From Sphingobacteriia bacterium (GTDB taxonomy: Bacteria; Bacteroidota; Bacteroidia; Bacteroidales; TTA-H9): DNA of 32,442 bases. Location: positions 1-32,442 of the forward strand of contig JAJTBW010000024.1 of NCBI GenBank assembly GCA_021286705.1, read 5' to 3'. The position numbers were made by a program, and so were the translations under genes. Positions 8,386-17,851 of this stretch are shown here, one piece after another. The notes beneath the pieces were generated by a model. That model made no database searches and had not been told where the DNA came from. It saw only the letters and a program-made list of their open reading frames with translations. The number at the start of each line of letters is the position of its first letter. The first letter of the stretch is position 1.

Positions 8386-8981
8386 TGAAGAATCTGAAGT
8401 ATTTTACCAACGGACTGATAAAGGAGAATCCAACATTTGTGTTGGTGTTAGGTACTTGTCCAACTCTGGCCGTTACTACCTCTGGTATTAACGGATTGGG
8501 TATGGGTGCTGCTACAACCTTTGTTCTCCTCTTCTCTAATATGTTCATTGCCATGCTAAAGAACTTTATTCCTGATAAGGTTCGTATAGCTGCGTTTATT
8601 GTTGTGATTGCCACCTTTGTGACCATTGTTGATATGGTTATGAAGGCTTATGTTCCTGATCTCTATAAGACTCTGGGCATCTTCATTCCGTTGATTGTTG
8701 TTAACTGTATTATTCTTGGAAGAGCAGAAGCATTTGCCCAAAAGAATAAAGTAGTTCCTGCAATCCTTGATGGATTGGGCATGGGGCTAGGCTTCACGAT
8801 GGCCATTACATTACTCTCTTTGGTACGGGAACTACTTGGTAATGGTTCATTGTTCGAGATTAAGCTTCTAAGTGAGAATGCTCAAACCATCCTAATCTTT
8901 ATATTGCCTCCGGGGGCATTTATTACTTATGGCTATATGATTGCCATTATGAATAGAGTTAAAGCTAAATACAATATTTAA
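8385..8981 (+). CDS. rnfE: Electron transport complex subunit RnfE
   Basis: RnfE is a multi-spanning membrane subunit of Rnf (198 aa), homologous to RnfA/NqrD/NqrE. It opens with NGLIKENPTFVLVLGTCPTL, typical of RnfE/NqrD, and has six hydrophobic segments; the Cys in LGTCPTL fits the cysteine of the membrane Fe-S centre shared by RnfA and RnfE. Its ATG overlaps the rnfG stop by one base and is preceded by a clear GGAGGAG, one of the few strong Shine-Dalgarno sequences in the window, as expected for translational coupling. Confidence 0.95.
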   Translation: MKNLKYFTNGLIKENPTFVLVLGTCPTLAVTTSGINGLGMGAATTFVLLFSNMFIAMLKNFIPDKVRIAAFIVVIATFVTIVDMVMKAYVPDLYKTLGIFIPLIVVNCIILGRAEAFAQKNKVVPAILDGLGMGLGFTMAITLLSLVRELLGNGSLFEIKLLSENAQTILIFILPPGAFITYGYMIAIMNRVKAKYNI

Positions 8982-8992
8982 TCTGAAGAGCT

Positions 8993-9568
8993 ATGGAATT
9001 TATAAGCATTATTATATTAGCGCTTTTCGTAAATAACGTTGTATTAGCGCAATTTCTTGGAATATGTCCTTTTCTTGGGGTATCGGGGAAGGTCTCTACT
9101 TCAATAGGAATGGGTGCTGCCGTAATCTTTGTTATGGCATTGGCAAATCTTGTTACCTATCTTATCTACAACTTCGTCTTGGTTCCACTCGGAATTGAGT
9201 TTATGCAGACTATTAGTTTTATTTTTGTTATAGCATCTCTAGTTCAGGTTGTTGAGATTATCCTTAAAAAGGCTGTACCGTCTCTTTATCAGGCTTTAGG
9301 TATTTATTTACCTTTGATTACTACCAACTGTGCTGTTTTGGGCATAGCTCTATTGGCTATTCAGAAACAGTATTCTATGGTTTTAAGTGTGGTATATGCT
9401 GCAGCAATTGGTGCCGGTTTCACACTAGCTATGATCTTGATGGCAGGTATCCGCGAACAGATGGAGGTTACTGGTTATCCTAAAGCTATGAAGGGTTTTC
9501 CTATGTCACTTTTAATTGCCGGACTACTTTCTTTGGCATTTATGGGTTTCTCAGGCCTTGTAAAGTAA
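8993..9568 (+). CDS. rnfA: Electron transport complex subunit RnfA
   Basis: RnfA is the last gene of the operon and the second of the paired small membrane subunits (191 aa). It contains [18 protein letters not shown] near the N terminus, diagnostic of RnfA/NqrE, with Cys in GICPFLG likely sharing a membrane Fe-S centre with RnfE. Six hydrophobic helices are apparent. It starts 11 nt after rnfE and is followed by an intrinsic terminator, so the operon B-C-D-G-E-A is complete. Confidence 0.95.
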   Translation: MEFISIIILALFVNNVVLAQFLGICPFLGVSGKVSTSIGMGAAVIFVMALANLVTYLIYNFVLVPLGIEFMQTISFIFVIASLVQVVEIILKKAVPSLYQALGIYLPLITTNCAVLGIALLAIQKQYSMVLSVVYAAAIGAGFTLAMILMAGIREQMEVTGYPKAMKGFPMSLLIAGLLSLAFMGFSGLVK

Positions 9569-9589
9569 TTTCTCTGTAATAGATATGTA

Positions 9590-9620
9590 GGGGTTCTGAT
9601 TCATCAGAGCCCCTTTTTTA
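9590..9620 (+). terminator. Intrinsic terminator of rnfBCDGEA
   Basis: GGGG-T-TCTGAT (9590-9600) pairs with ATCAGA-G-CCCC (9603-9613), including one T/G wobble, and is followed by a run of seven T. It lies 21 nt after the rnfA stop. Confidence 0.9.
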
Positions 9621-9655
9621 TTGACCATACTAGGGTAAAGTAATTACTGAATCGC

Positions 9656-9663
9656 TAACTTTG
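9656..9663 (+). promoter_or_regulatory. -7 promoter element of ftsE
   Basis: TAACTTTG matches TAnnTTTG exactly, 34 nt before the ftsE ATG and just after the rnf terminator. No clear -33 element is seen. Confidence 0.55.
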
Positions 9664-9697
9664 CAATAAAGGCTATGAAGCCGGTTAAGACTGTACT

Positions 9698-10552
9698 ATG
9701 AATAAGCCAATACTGCATTTAGAGAAAGCATCCGTTTTTCAACGTGATATTCTAATCCTTAAGAATGTTTCGCTAACGATGCAATCAGGAGAGTTCGCCT
9801 ACTTAATTGGAAAAACAGGGAGTGGTAAGTCCAGTCTGATGAAGACATTATATGCAGAATTACCTCTTAAGGAGGGGTTGGCTTATGTTGCCGATTACTC
9901 TTTGGCTGATATCCGCCGAAAAGATATTCCACCTCTGAGACGAAAATTAGGTATCGTCTTTCAAGACTTTCAACTTCTTGCCGATAGAAGTGTAACCGAT
10001 AATCTTTTATTTATCATGGAGGCTACCGGTTGGACTGATAAAACCAAGATGAAGTTTAGGGCAGAGGAGGTTCTTCGTCAGGTAGGGTTGCAGAATAAGG
10101 GCTATAAATTCCCTCATCAGCTTTCTGGTGGAGAGCAGCAAAGGGTTGCGATTGCCCGCGCTTTGATTAATAGCCCTGTCTTAATACTCGCAGATGAGCC
10201 GACCGGTAATCTAGATCCGGATACCTCAGCTGGCATCATGTCTTTACTATTTGAGATTAGTCAACAAGGATCAGCCGTTCTAATGGCAACTCATAACTAT
10301 AATTTGATACGGAAGTTTCCAGCGAGGGTCCTTCGTGTAGAGGATGCCTCAGTTATTGAGGAGGTGACCGTCTTTATGCCCTCAACGCCCCAGCCAGTGA
10401 TGATTGAGCAGGATCTGAGTGATGTTGTTGCTAAAGAGGAGTCTTATGAGAATCTAGTGGATAGATTGGAGGCTGATTTGTCTGAGTCGGAGGTTGACCG
10501 AGCCGACGAAGAAGAAGGTAAAGAAGATAAGAATAATCTTTCTGAAGTCTAA
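9698..10552 (+). CDS. ftsE: Cell-division ABC ATPase FtsE with acidic C-terminal tail
   Basis: FtsE is the cytosolic ATPase that works with the membrane protein FtsX to control peptidoglycan hydrolases at the septum. Walker A is GKTGSGKS (residues 38-45), the signature is LSGGEQQR (142-149), and Walker B is VLILADEP (161-168) followed by TGNLD; the H-loop His is in MATHNYN. The core ends near residue 224. The remaining 60 residues form a tail rich in Glu and Asp, so the protein has 284 aa rather than the usual 220-235. ftsX is not adjacent, so the call rests on the strong similarity of the ATPase to FtsE rather than to other short ABC ATPases such as LolD. It faces the next gene with only 14 nt between them. 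Confidence 0.85.
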   Translation: MNKPILHLEKASVFQRDILILKNVSLTMQSGEFAYLIGKTGSGKSSLMKTLYAELPLKEGLAYVADYSLADIRRKDIPPLRRKLGIVFQDFQLLADRSVTDNLLFIMEATGWTDKTKMKFRAEEVLRQVGLQNKGYKFPHQLSGGEQQRVAIARALINSPVLILADEPTGNLDPDTSAGIMSLLFEISQQGSAVLMATHNYNLIRKFPARVLRVEDASVIEEVTVFMPSTPQPVMIEQDLSDVVAKEESYENLVDRLEADLSESEVDRADEEEGKEDKNNLSEV

Positions 10553-10566
10553 AATTGGTTCTTTCT

Positions 10567-11703
10567 TCAATTCTCCCAAATCAACTTAATTAGCTGATCT
10601 CTCTTTATGGTATTGTCATAAGGCTGTAAGCCTAATTCTCGCTGATGAATATCTTCCGAGGTGAAGGGTGTATTTAAGAGTTTAGCTGCTTTATCTCTCA
10701 GTTTTGTTGGGTCGTCCTCAATATGGCAGAGAGGAGAAAGTAATGTGCCTTCAACCATGTTTTGATTAACCAGACAATGCCGACCTGAATAGAGGGTGTT
10801 TAGTAACTTTAACTTTAATCCTGTGGCTTGGAAGGTCACCATTACATGTACTCCAGCTTCGGAAGTCAATTGTTGCATGGTATTGTCGTCGGGATTAGGG
10901 ATAAGTGTAATGTTAGTGTAGCCCTCAATTATCTTCTTTAAATGCTCTGAAGGATCCATCCCGGCAATGATCAGTGGGGTGTTTGATCCAGCAAAAACTT
11001 CGTCGATTAAGTACTCCGCTGCAATGGCGTTCTCCGGAACAGAGAGTTTACCCTGATAGAGGCAGTATGAGCCTGAGCCTTCCTTGCAACTAACCATATC
11101 ATGCCCATGGAAGCTGGGGATATGATGACATTTATGTATCCCATATCTTGAGGCTAACTGTTGGTTGTCTGATTCTGAAACGGTCAGTATTAGATCAGCG
11201 TGGTGTAGAATGGGCTCGAATAGTTGTAGCTTTCTTGCCTCAATCAAGAAGAAGAGCTTTCTAAACAGGTTGTCCTCTGCCTTCGCCAAATGTTGATAAT
11301 ACTCATGCTCAATGTTACTTTCTCTATAAACCTTAATCCTCCCTTTTAGTAACGGGTGGCTTAAATATGCACATGAGTGAAGACCCTCAAATAGAATTGG
11401 GTCATTATCGGTTAGTAAGTTCTTTAATAGCTGGTCTGATTGCCTTGTTTTAACAATAAATGGTAGTCCGGAGAAGATATCTATTGGAGATGATGATCGT
11501 TTATAGTAGTACACTTTTTTACAGAGAGCTTCAAGTTCTCTGCTGGGTTTTCTACCGTATTGGTAACAATGAAGCGTTATATCTATTCCTATTGACGATA
11601 GAGATCTGATCTTGTGGAAGACATCAATTACACCTCCATAGTTTGCCGGATAAGGAATGTCAAATGAGATGATATGAAGATGTTTTTTACTTAGTGTATC
11701 CAT
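10567..11703 (-). CDS. GT4-type glycosyltransferase
   Basis: A 378-aa GT-B glycosyltransferase of the family 4/group 1 kind. The N-terminal half opens with IISFDIPYPANYGGVIDVFH, the glycine-rich acceptor-side loop seen in many bacterial GT4 enzymes. The C-terminal half has FATGLKLK-like nucleotide-sugar binding (ATGLKLKLLNTLYSGR) followed by VEGTLL. No signal peptide or membrane helix is seen, so it probably acts at the cytosolic face of the membrane on a surface glycan or glycolipid. The sugar and acceptor cannot be told. It follows the second glycosyltransferase by 8 nt and is surely cotranscribed with it. Confidence 0.85.
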   Translation of the reverse strand: MDTLSKKHLHIISFDIPYPANYGGVIDVFHKIRSLSSIGIDITLHCYQYGRKPSRELEALCKKVYYYKRSSSPIDIFSGLPFIVKTRQSDQLLKNLLTDNDPILFEGLHSCAYLSHPLLKGRIKVYRESNIEHEYYQHLAKAEDNLFRKLFFLIEARKLQLFEPILHHADLILTVSESDNQQLASRYGIHKCHHIPSFHGHDMVSCKEGSGSYCLYQGKLSVPENAIAAEYLIDEVFAGSNTPLIIAGMDPSEHLKKIIEGYTNITLIPNPDDNTMQQLTSEAGVHVMVTFQATGLKLKLLNTLYSGRHCLVNQNMVEGTLLSPLCHIEDDPTKLRDKAAKLLNTPFTSEDIHQRELGLQPYDNTIKRDQLIKLIWEN

Positions 11704-11711
11704 GAAAGCGA

Positions 11712-12851
11712 TCAGTTTTTTAGAAATGGCAGATAGATCTCTTTAAGTGTATCTAGTTGATGTTCCCAGGTTAATTCGTCGGATGCTATCAGACAGTTTT
11801 CTCTGTATTGTTCCATTAACTTCTTATTGCAGAGTAGCGTGTCAATCTTTTCGGCGATATGTTTCGGATCGTGGTTATCAATAAATTCTCCGATGTTGTA
11901 TTGTTCCACCACTTGGGCTATTTCTGGTAAGCGGGACACTAAGACCGGCGTCTGACACCGGATATAGTCGAAGAGTTTGTTAGGGAGGCTGAATCGGTAA
12001 TTAGGATTGGTGTCTTTATCAATGGATATTCCTAGATCAGCTGCCATAGTATAGGAGGTGAGTTGATCGTATGGTAATCGGCCAAAGATTATTACTCTCT
12101 CTTCCAGATGATGGTTTTTGATCATCTCTTTGAGGATATCAAAGACATCACCTGAGCCAATGATCCATAGAACTGCATTTGGGAGGTACTGCATTGCGAG
12201 CACTAACTCTTCGGCACCTCTGTCAATATTAATACCTGCACCCTGAAGCAGAACAACTTTCTTATCGATGGGTCTTTCTGCCGGATGGGGTAATGAGGTT
12301 TTTACAAGTCTTTTGGGTAGGTTTTTTATGACGTAGAGGTCTTTAGCATATCTAAGCTTGTATTCGTTTGCAATGCTCCTGTTGACAGTTATAATAACCT
12401 TCAGCTTAGGGAATATTATTTTCTCAATCGTAAGCCAGACGTTTCGGGTAAAGGGTCTGTGGATTAGCTCAGGTGTCTCGGTATAAAACTCGTGAGAGTC
12501 GTAAATAATTGGTATTCTCTTTAATTTCGAGGCCAGATAACAAGCAGATAGCGTGTCAAGGTCGTTAGCAACAATCAGATCAGTTTTGTGGAAAAGTAGC
12601 CAGATGAAGAGCCGGATATTGAACTCGGCATAGAAGAGAGGGCCTTTCTCGAAGATTAATCTCATTCGATGGGTCTGCCAGTCCTTTTTCAGGAGTTCAG
12701 GACTAGATCTCTTTTTGCGACCAATGAGGAGTGGTGTAAATCCAAATGAGAGAAGAGTAGAGCATACCTTCTCTAGCCTTTGGTCGCTTATAAGGTCGTT
12801 GGTGACCGCAAGGACAACTCTGGTTTCTGATTTACTAGTAGTCATTCTCAT
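11712..12851 (-). CDS. GT4-type glycosyltransferase
   Basis: A 379-aa GT-B glycosyltransferase. The donor-binding half is clear: GAGINIDRGAEELVLAM, then IIGSGD, then FGRLPYDQL, and LPNKLFDYIRCQTPVLVSRL, where the family's conserved donor-binding segment sits. The N-terminal half has IVANDLDTLSACYLAS and YDSHEFYTE, frequent in GT4 enzymes of Bacteroidota surface-glycan clusters. An ATG two codons later (12845) is an alternative start. It lies downstream of proS, separated by a GC-rich hairpin. Donor and acceptor are not predictable. Confidence 0.87.
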   Translation of the reverse strand: MRMTTSKSETRVVLAVTNDLISDQRLEKVCSTLLSFGFTPLLIGRKKRSSPELLKKDWQTHRMRLIFEKGPLFYAEFNIRLFIWLLFHKTDLIVANDLDTLSACYLASKLKRIPIIYDSHEFYTETPELIHRPFTRNVWLTIEKIIFPKLKVIITVNRSIANEYKLRYAKDLYVIKNLPKRLVKTSLPHPAERPIDKKVVLLQGAGINIDRGAEELVLAMQYLPNAVLWIIGSGDVFDILKEMIKNHHLEERVIIFGRLPYDQLTSYTMAADLGISIDKDTNPNYRFSLPNKLFDYIRCQTPVLVSRLPEIAQVVEQYNIGEFIDNHDPKHIAEKIDTLLCNKKLMEQYRENCLIASDELTWEHQLDTLKEIYLPFLKN

Positions 12852-12859
12852 TAAACGAA

Positions 12860-12890
12860 TCCGGCGCCGATTTTGTATCTCGGCGCCGGA
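12860..12890 (-). terminator. GC-rich hairpin after proS
   Basis: TCCGGCGCCGA (12860-12870) pairs perfectly over 11 bp with TCGGCGCCGGA (12880-12890) around a 9-nt loop. On the minus strand it comes 5 nt after the proS stop, but only ATTCGTTT follows it, not a real T-run. It may be a weak terminator letting some transcription into the glycosyltransferase genes, or an mRNA-stabilising hairpin. Confidence 0.65.
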
Positions 12891-12895
12891 AAATA

Positions 12896-14368
12896 TTAGT
12901 AAGCTCTAGCGAAGAATACCCGATGAGGCGAGGGGTTTCCTGTAAGGATACACTTGCCCTCTTCCGGTTCAGGGTTGATGGGTATAAAGCGGATAGTTGC
13001 TTTAGTCATCTCTTTAATCTTCTGTTCAGTTTCTGGAGTACCATCCCAATGGGCTGCTACAAATCCTCCTTTGTCAAGAGCTGCTTCGAACTCTTCCCAA
13101 GTATTAACAGAACGAGTATTCTCTTCTCGGTATGCTGCTGCTTTATTAAAGAGATTAGATTGAATCTCTTCTAAAAGGTTGGCAACATACTCTTCGATGC
13201 CCTCTAAGGCAATAATCTCTTTAGTTAGGGTATCACGACGAGCTACTTCAGCTGTTCCATTCTCAAGATCGCGAGGACCAATGGCAATACGAACAGGAAC
13301 ACCTTTAAATTCATATTCATTGAACTTCCAGCCAGGTGTAAGTCCATCGCGGTTATCATACTTAACTGAAATTCCTTTTTTACGAAGTGCGGCGATGATA
13401 GGTTTAACTGCATCATCGATGATAGCTAACTGTTCTTCTTTTCTGAAGATAGGAATTATAGCCACCTGGATAGGAGCGAGACGAGGAGGAAGGACGAGAC
13501 CGTTGTCATCAGAATGAGACATGATTAAGGCACCCATAAGTCTGGTTGAGACACCCCATGAGGTAGCCCATACATAATCTAATTGATTCTGTTTGTTGAG
13601 GAACTTCACATCAAAAGCCTTAGCGAAGTTTTGACCTAAGAAGTGACTTGTGCCAGCTTGTAGGGCTTTGCCATCTTGCATCATAGCTTCAATACAGAAG
13701 GTTTCAACGGCACCTGCAAATCTTTCGTTGGGAGATTTTACCCCTTTACGAACAGGTACAGCCATCCAGTTTTCGGCGAAATCAGCATAAACATCCAGCA
13801 TCTGTCTTGCTTCTGCAAGAGCCTCATCGGCTGTAGCATGTGCTGTATGTCCTTCTTGCCAGAGAAACTCGGCGGTGCGAAGGAAAAGTCGGGTACGCAT
13901 CTCCCATCTGACTACATTAGCCCATTGATTGACCAGTATAGGTAAGTCGCGGTATGATTGAATCCAATTACGATAGGTATCCCAGATGATGGTTTCTGAA
14001 GTGGGTCTAACAATTAATTCTTCTTCAAGTTTAGCATCAGGGTCAACGATGACTCCCTTCCCATCGGGAGAATTTTTGAGTCTGTAATGGGTAACTACTG
14101 CACATTCTTTGGCAAAACCCTCTACGTGGCTGGCCTCCTTGCTAAAGAAGGATTTAGGAATGAATAGTGGAAAATAAGCGTTTTCGTGCCCAGTCTCTTT
14201 AAACTTGGTATCTAATACCTGTTGCATCTTCTCCCAAATGGCATAACCATAGGGTTTTATTACCATACAACCTCTAACAGCAGAGTTCTCTGCCAGATCA
14301 GCCTTAATTACCAGATCGTTGTACCATTGCGAGTAGTTTTCTGCTCTTGAAGAAAAATTCTTAGCCAT
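12896..14368 (-). CDS. proS: Prolyl-tRNA synthetase, eukaryote/archaea-like type
   Basis: ProS charges tRNA-Pro with proline in the cytosol. The 490-aa length, the absence of the editing insertion of the long bacterial ProS, and the C-terminal domain ending in tyrosine (FFARAY) mark the short, eukaryote/archaea-like form also found in Thermus. Class II motif 1 is near [19 protein letters not shown], motif 2 includes [20 protein letters not shown], and motif 3 is in [20 protein letters not shown]. The anticodon-binding domain starts at about residue 285 ([11 protein letters not shown]). It has its own well-formed promoter and is probably followed by at least partial read-through into the glycosyltransferases. 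Confidence 0.97.
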   Translation of the reverse strand: MAKNFSSRAENYSQWYNDLVIKADLAENSAVRGCMVIKPYGYAIWEKMQQVLDTKFKETGHENAYFPLFIPKSFFSKEASHVEGFAKECAVVTHYRLKNSPDGKGVIVDPDAKLEEELIVRPTSETIIWDTYRNWIQSYRDLPILVNQWANVVRWEMRTRLFLRTAEFLWQEGHTAHATADEALAEARQMLDVYADFAENWMAVPVRKGVKSPNERFAGAVETFCIEAMMQDGKALQAGTSHFLGQNFAKAFDVKFLNKQNQLDYVWATSWGVSTRLMGALIMSHSDDNGLVLPPRLAPIQVAIIPIFRKEEQLAIIDDAVKPIIAALRKKGISVKYDNRDGLTPGWKFNEYEFKGVPVRIAIGPRDLENGTAEVARRDTLTKEIIALEGIEEYVANLLEEIQSNLFNKAAAYREENTRSVNTWEEFEAALDKGGFVAAHWDGTPETEQKIKEMTKATIRFIPINPEPEEGKCILTGNPSPHRVFFARAY

Positions 14369-14441
14369 TCTATTTTGTGGTATGAATTTTGGATAAATTC
14401 TAAGAAATATTGCACCTTTGCTACGATATGCAAAAGTTTCA

Positions 14442-14472
14442 CAAAGTTAGCAATTATGTGGTAATGGTTCAA
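14442..14472 (-). promoter_or_regulatory. Promoter of proS
   Basis: On the minus strand TTG (14472-14470) is followed after 20 nt by TAACTTTG (14449-14442). Both elements and the spacing fit the Bacteroidota vegetative promoter (-33 TTG, -7 TAnnTTTG). It is one of the clearest promoters in the window. Confidence 0.75.
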
Positions 14473-14550
14473 GATTAGCTACTGTGATAGATTTTATCGA
14501 AGAGTTGATTAACACACGCACAGAAATTAAAACGCACGTTCCAAAATTCC

Positions 14551-14556
14551 AGGAGG
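14551..14556 (+). promoter_or_regulatory. Strong Shine-Dalgarno site of the lipoprotein gene
   Basis: AGGAGG lies 7 nt before the ATG at 14564. Such a perfect site is unusual for this organism, where most starts have none, and it settles the start codon. Confidence 0.7.
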
Positions 14557-14563
14557 ACATAAA

Positions 14564-16186
14564 ATGAAACCTAAAGTATTATTATCAGTTGTCGCCCTAG
14601 CCTTTTTATCTGCTTCCTGTACGAATGCTTTTATGGCAGGGAATGCTTACGATGATGTTTATTACAACCCATCGAGAGTAGAGACAAAACCTGTTGATGA
14701 ACAGGTTGCCCAAACAAATCCTTCTCAGGGGTACCAACGCTCTGGTGTTTCTGCCTCTAACCAAAATTCGGCACAAGATGATCGATCATTTGCTGACCAA
14801 CAAAAGAGGTATTCTGAGCAGGCTGCTGCTCAAAATGAGGGTGAGGCAATTGAAGATGATTCTGATATGGTTGTTAATTCTTCCTCTGAGGGTTATAATC
14901 CCGATGATTATTATGATTATGAATATTCTGCCAGAATAAGGAGGTTCCATAATCCTATACCTTTCTATTCTTATTATGATGACTATTATACCGACCTCTA
15001 TTGGTATACCAGTAATCCTTATTCATGGGGTACTTCAATCTACACTGGTTATTGGGGGTCTCCCTATTTCGGGCCTGGTTATGGTGTTGGCTTAAGTTGG
15101 AATTGGGGTTGGGGCTCCGTAGGCTTTGGTTGGAGTTATCCTTACTATGGATGGGGTTATCCCTACTATGGATGGAATAGTTGGAATTATGGCTGGGGTT
15201 ATCCCGGTTATGGTGGATACTGGAACGGCTATTGGAATGGATGGTGGGATAATCACTACTATCATGGTGGCGGTATTCATCGTGATGATATAGTCTGGGG
15301 ACCTAGAGGAAATAGAGGTTCAAGTAATATTGGAGGTACCAGTGGAAGACCTGATAGATCAATGACCGAGGTCAATAATCGTCGTTCAGAGGCTGCCGGT
15401 GGTGGTTCTTCAATTACAAGACCTACAACTGGTGGCGCCGTTAATACTGGTAATGCTGTAGTAGGTGGAACAACAACCGGTACAACTCTGACCAATCGTA
15501 GAGCTCAGGCTTCAGGCGATAGAAATATTACTGCTCCCACAAATACTCAAAATCCTGCTGTTCCTGACCCCTCTGGCAATGATTTAAATAATCGCAGAGC
15601 CTCCGCCTCTAATCTGAATCGTGTGCAAAATCAAGCCTCAGAGTCAGAACAGAATGGCACTGGTAATTCAGCAATCACCAGACCCGCTGATAATAATGAT
15701 TCCCGCACTACTGCATCGCAAAGAAGATATGCTAGGCCTGAAGGATATGACTATAGCCGATATTCCAGAGGAAACAATAGTGGGGATAACGGCTCATCTT
15801 CTAATGACGCCCGTCATCGGGGCTCAAACAGTGGTGCGACACGAGATTATAGAGCTCCAGAGCAAAATAGAACCAGGTCAAGTGATGAGTTTGTAAACCC
15901 TGGTAATTCTCAAAGGACTTATACTGCACCTGCCAATTCAAATAGACAAATTCAAAGAGAGGAATCGTCTGGCCAAAGAAGGAGTTATGACGTACCTGCT
16001 AGAAGATCAGAGAATGGTAACAACAGTAGAACTTATACCGCTCCCTCTTCTCCAACTCAGAACTATTCTGCCCCTTCACGTTCTAATAGTGGCTCAGGTA
16101 GCTCACCTTCATACAGCCCTTCAAGAAGTTCAGGGGGTAACTCATCAGGTTCATCAAGCGGCAACTCTGGTGGAAGACGTCGCTAA
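14564..16186 (+). CDS. Tyr/Trp/Gly-rich lipoprotein with repeated YxAP motifs
   Basis: A 540-aa exported protein of unknown function. It starts with a lipoprotein signal peptide, LLSVVALAFLSASC, with Cys19 as the lipidation site. Residues about 110-235 are extremely rich in Tyr, Trp and Gly, with near-identical 21-nt units encoding YPYYGWG. The rest is low-complexity, rich in Ser, Asn, Arg and Gly. Within it lie three copies of an NRR-A-AS motif and, towards the end, about six of a YxAP-like motif (DYRAP, TYTAP, YDVP, TYTAP, YSAP, YSPS). Similar proteins occur in Bacteroidales and are usually left hypothetical. It ends 45 nt before an outer membrane protein gene and probably forms an operon with it, pointing to a cell-envelope role. 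Confidence 0.85.
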   Translation: MKPKVLLSVVALAFLSASCTNAFMAGNAYDDVYYNPSRVETKPVDEQVAQTNPSQGYQRSGVSASNQNSAQDDRSFADQQKRYSEQAAAQNEGEAIEDDSDMVVNSSSEGYNPDDYYDYEYSARIRRFHNPIPFYSYYDDYYTDLYWYTSNPYSWGTSIYTGYWGSPYFGPGYGVGLSWNWGWGSVGFGWSYPYYGWGYPYYGWNSWNYGWGYPGYGGYWNGYWNGWWDNHYYHGGGIHRDDIVWGPRGNRGSSNIGGTSGRPDRSMTEVNNRRSEAAGGGSSITRPTTGGAVNTGNAVVGGTTTGTTLTNRRAQASGDRNITAPTNTQNPAVPDPSGNDLNNRRASASNLNRVQNQASESEQNGTGNSAITRPADNNDSRTTASQRRYARPEGYDYSRYSRGNNSGDNGSSSNDARHRGSNSGATRDYRAPEQNRTRSSDEFVNPGNSQRTYTAPANSNRQIQREESSGQRRSYDVPARRSENGNNSRTYTAPSSPTQNYSAPSRSNSGSGSSPSYSPSRSSGGNSSGSSSGNSGGRRR

Positions 16187-16231
16187 CCTCAGTGGTTTTA
16201 AAATAAAGTCGAAATATTAATCTTACAGACT

Positions 16232-17695
16232 ATGAATAGGATTATTTCAATGGTGTTGTTGGTTCTGTTCGGATTATCTGCATACGGACAAACTGCCTCA
16301 GAGGCACTCCGTTATTCAAATATTGGATTTGGAACTACTGCCAGAGCAACCGCCATGGGTGGTGCCTTCGGAGCCCTAGGGGGCGATTTCTCATCGATAT
16401 CTATTAATCCTGCCGGCCTTGGGGTCTATAGAACTTCTGAAATTGTTGTTACTCCTCTGTTTACTCATGGTTCTATCGAATCTGATTTCATGGGGAAAAT
16501 AGGAAGCGATGATAAATATAATTTCTCAATAGCTAATTTTGGTGCTGTTCTGACTACTATTATCCCTGATAGACTTGAAAAAGGTGGTTGGAAAAGTGTT
16601 CAGTTTGGAGTTGGAATGAATAGATTGCAGAGTTTTCATAATCGGATGTACCTCTCAGGCTATAACAATGAAAACTCTCTTATGACTAGCTATAGAGATT
16701 ATGCGAATAAATATTATACCTCCGGCACAATAGGTGATAATGGACCGGAATCTCTGGCAGCTGACGCTAACTTGCTCTTCTTTGACGATCAATTTAACAG
16801 CTGGTTTGTTGATATGCCTAATGGAAATGTGCAACAAACGAAAACTCTTCTCACGGAAGGGTACCAAAATGAAGTCAGCTTATCAGTGTCAGGTAACTAT
16901 GATGATTTACTATATCTTGGAGCTTCTGTAGGTATTCCGTTTATTAACTACTATGAGTACTCAACCTATGCTGAATCTGATATTAATGATAGCAGTCTCT
17001 ATTTTAATAACTATATGCTAAGTAGTGAGTTAAAAACAACAGGAACGGGTATAAACCTTAAGCTTGGCGCTATTCTTCGTCCTGCTGATTTTGTAAGAAT
17101 AGGCCTTGCTTATCACACACCGACATGGTACGGTAACATGGAGGATAACTATCAGAGTCATATTACATCTAGTTTTGACAGCTCATTCCTGAATAAATCG
17201 GTTGACTCTAAGTATGGTATCTATCAGTATGAGTTGCAGACTCCTTCACGTTTAATAGGCTCTCTCGCTTTTATTATCGGAAATGTTGCTACAATTAGTG
17301 GCGATTATACTTTGGTGGATTATTCCAATGCTAAGTACAGACCCACTGGTGAGAATGAAGGGGCAAACTCTGATATTAAGAACTTCTATCGTTCCCAGAA
17401 TCAGTTTAGGGTCGGTGCTGAATATCGATTAGGGACACTTAGCCTTCGTGGTGGTCTATTCTATGCTGATAGTCCTTACCGCAGTGGCGTAAACGATGGG
17501 GAGCAAATGGGTTATTCTGCTGGTATCGGGTTTAAAAGCCAATTCTATTTTGTTGATCTCTCATGGAACCATGCTAGTTATAAGGAGGATTATTACCTCT
17601 ATACCTACCTGAACCAGGGTAGTGGCTCGGCTCCTGTTTCGAATAATACCTTTACCAGAGACAACTTTATGGTTACTTTGGGGATAAAACTATAA
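16232..17695 (+). CDS. OmpP1/FadL-type outer membrane beta-barrel protein
   Basis: A 487-aa outer membrane protein. The signal peptide MNRIISMVLLVLFGLSAYG is followed by the N-terminal signature of the Bacteroidota OmpP1/FadL group: ARATAMGGAFGALGGDFSS and then INPAGLGVYR. The remainder alternates short polar and hydrophobic stretches, as in a beta barrel, and ends with FMVTLGIKL, a last strand typical of the C terminus of outer membrane proteins. Family members transport hydrophobic compounds; the substrate here is unknown, and annotations as hemin receptor for such proteins are not supported by anything seen here. It is the second gene after the lipoprotein and is closed by a strong terminator. 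Confidence 0.85.
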   Translation: MNRIISMVLLVLFGLSAYGQTASEALRYSNIGFGTTARATAMGGAFGALGGDFSSISINPAGLGVYRTSEIVVTPLFTHGSIESDFMGKIGSDDKYNFSIANFGAVLTTIIPDRLEKGGWKSVQFGVGMNRLQSFHNRMYLSGYNNENSLMTSYRDYANKYYTSGTIGDNGPESLAADANLLFFDDQFNSWFVDMPNGNVQQTKTLLTEGYQNEVSLSVSGNYDDLLYLGASVGIPFINYYEYSTYAESDINDSSLYFNNYMLSSELKTTGTGINLKLGAILRPADFVRIGLAYHTPTWYGNMEDNYQSHITSSFDSSFLNKSVDSKYGIYQYELQTPSRLIGSLAFIIGNVATISGDYTLVDYSNAKYRPTGENEGANSDIKNFYRSQNQFRVGAEYRLGTLSLRGGLFYADSPYRSGVNDGEQMGYSAGIGFKSQFYFVDLSWNHASYKEDYYLYTYLNQGSGSAPVSNNTFTRDNFMVTLGIKL

Positions 17696-17732
17696 TAATC
17701 TACAATCTCTCGACTTCGGTTAAAGAGTTGCT

Positions 17733-17782
17733 TAAAAAAAAGAGGTGGGTGAAAACAACTGTTTCACCCACCTCTTTTTTTT
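17733..17782. terminator. Bidirectional terminator between the OMP gene and ridA
   Basis: AGAGGTGGGTGAAA (17741-17754) pairs perfectly over 14 bp with TTTCACCCACCTCT (17762-17775). A run of A precedes and a run of T follows, so it can end transcripts from both sides. Confidence 0.93.
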
Positions 17783-17851
17783 ACTAAAGGTTATTTGGCT
17801 ATCTATATCCTTGATTAAATGCTACCAAATGTAACCTCAACTCATTTGAGT

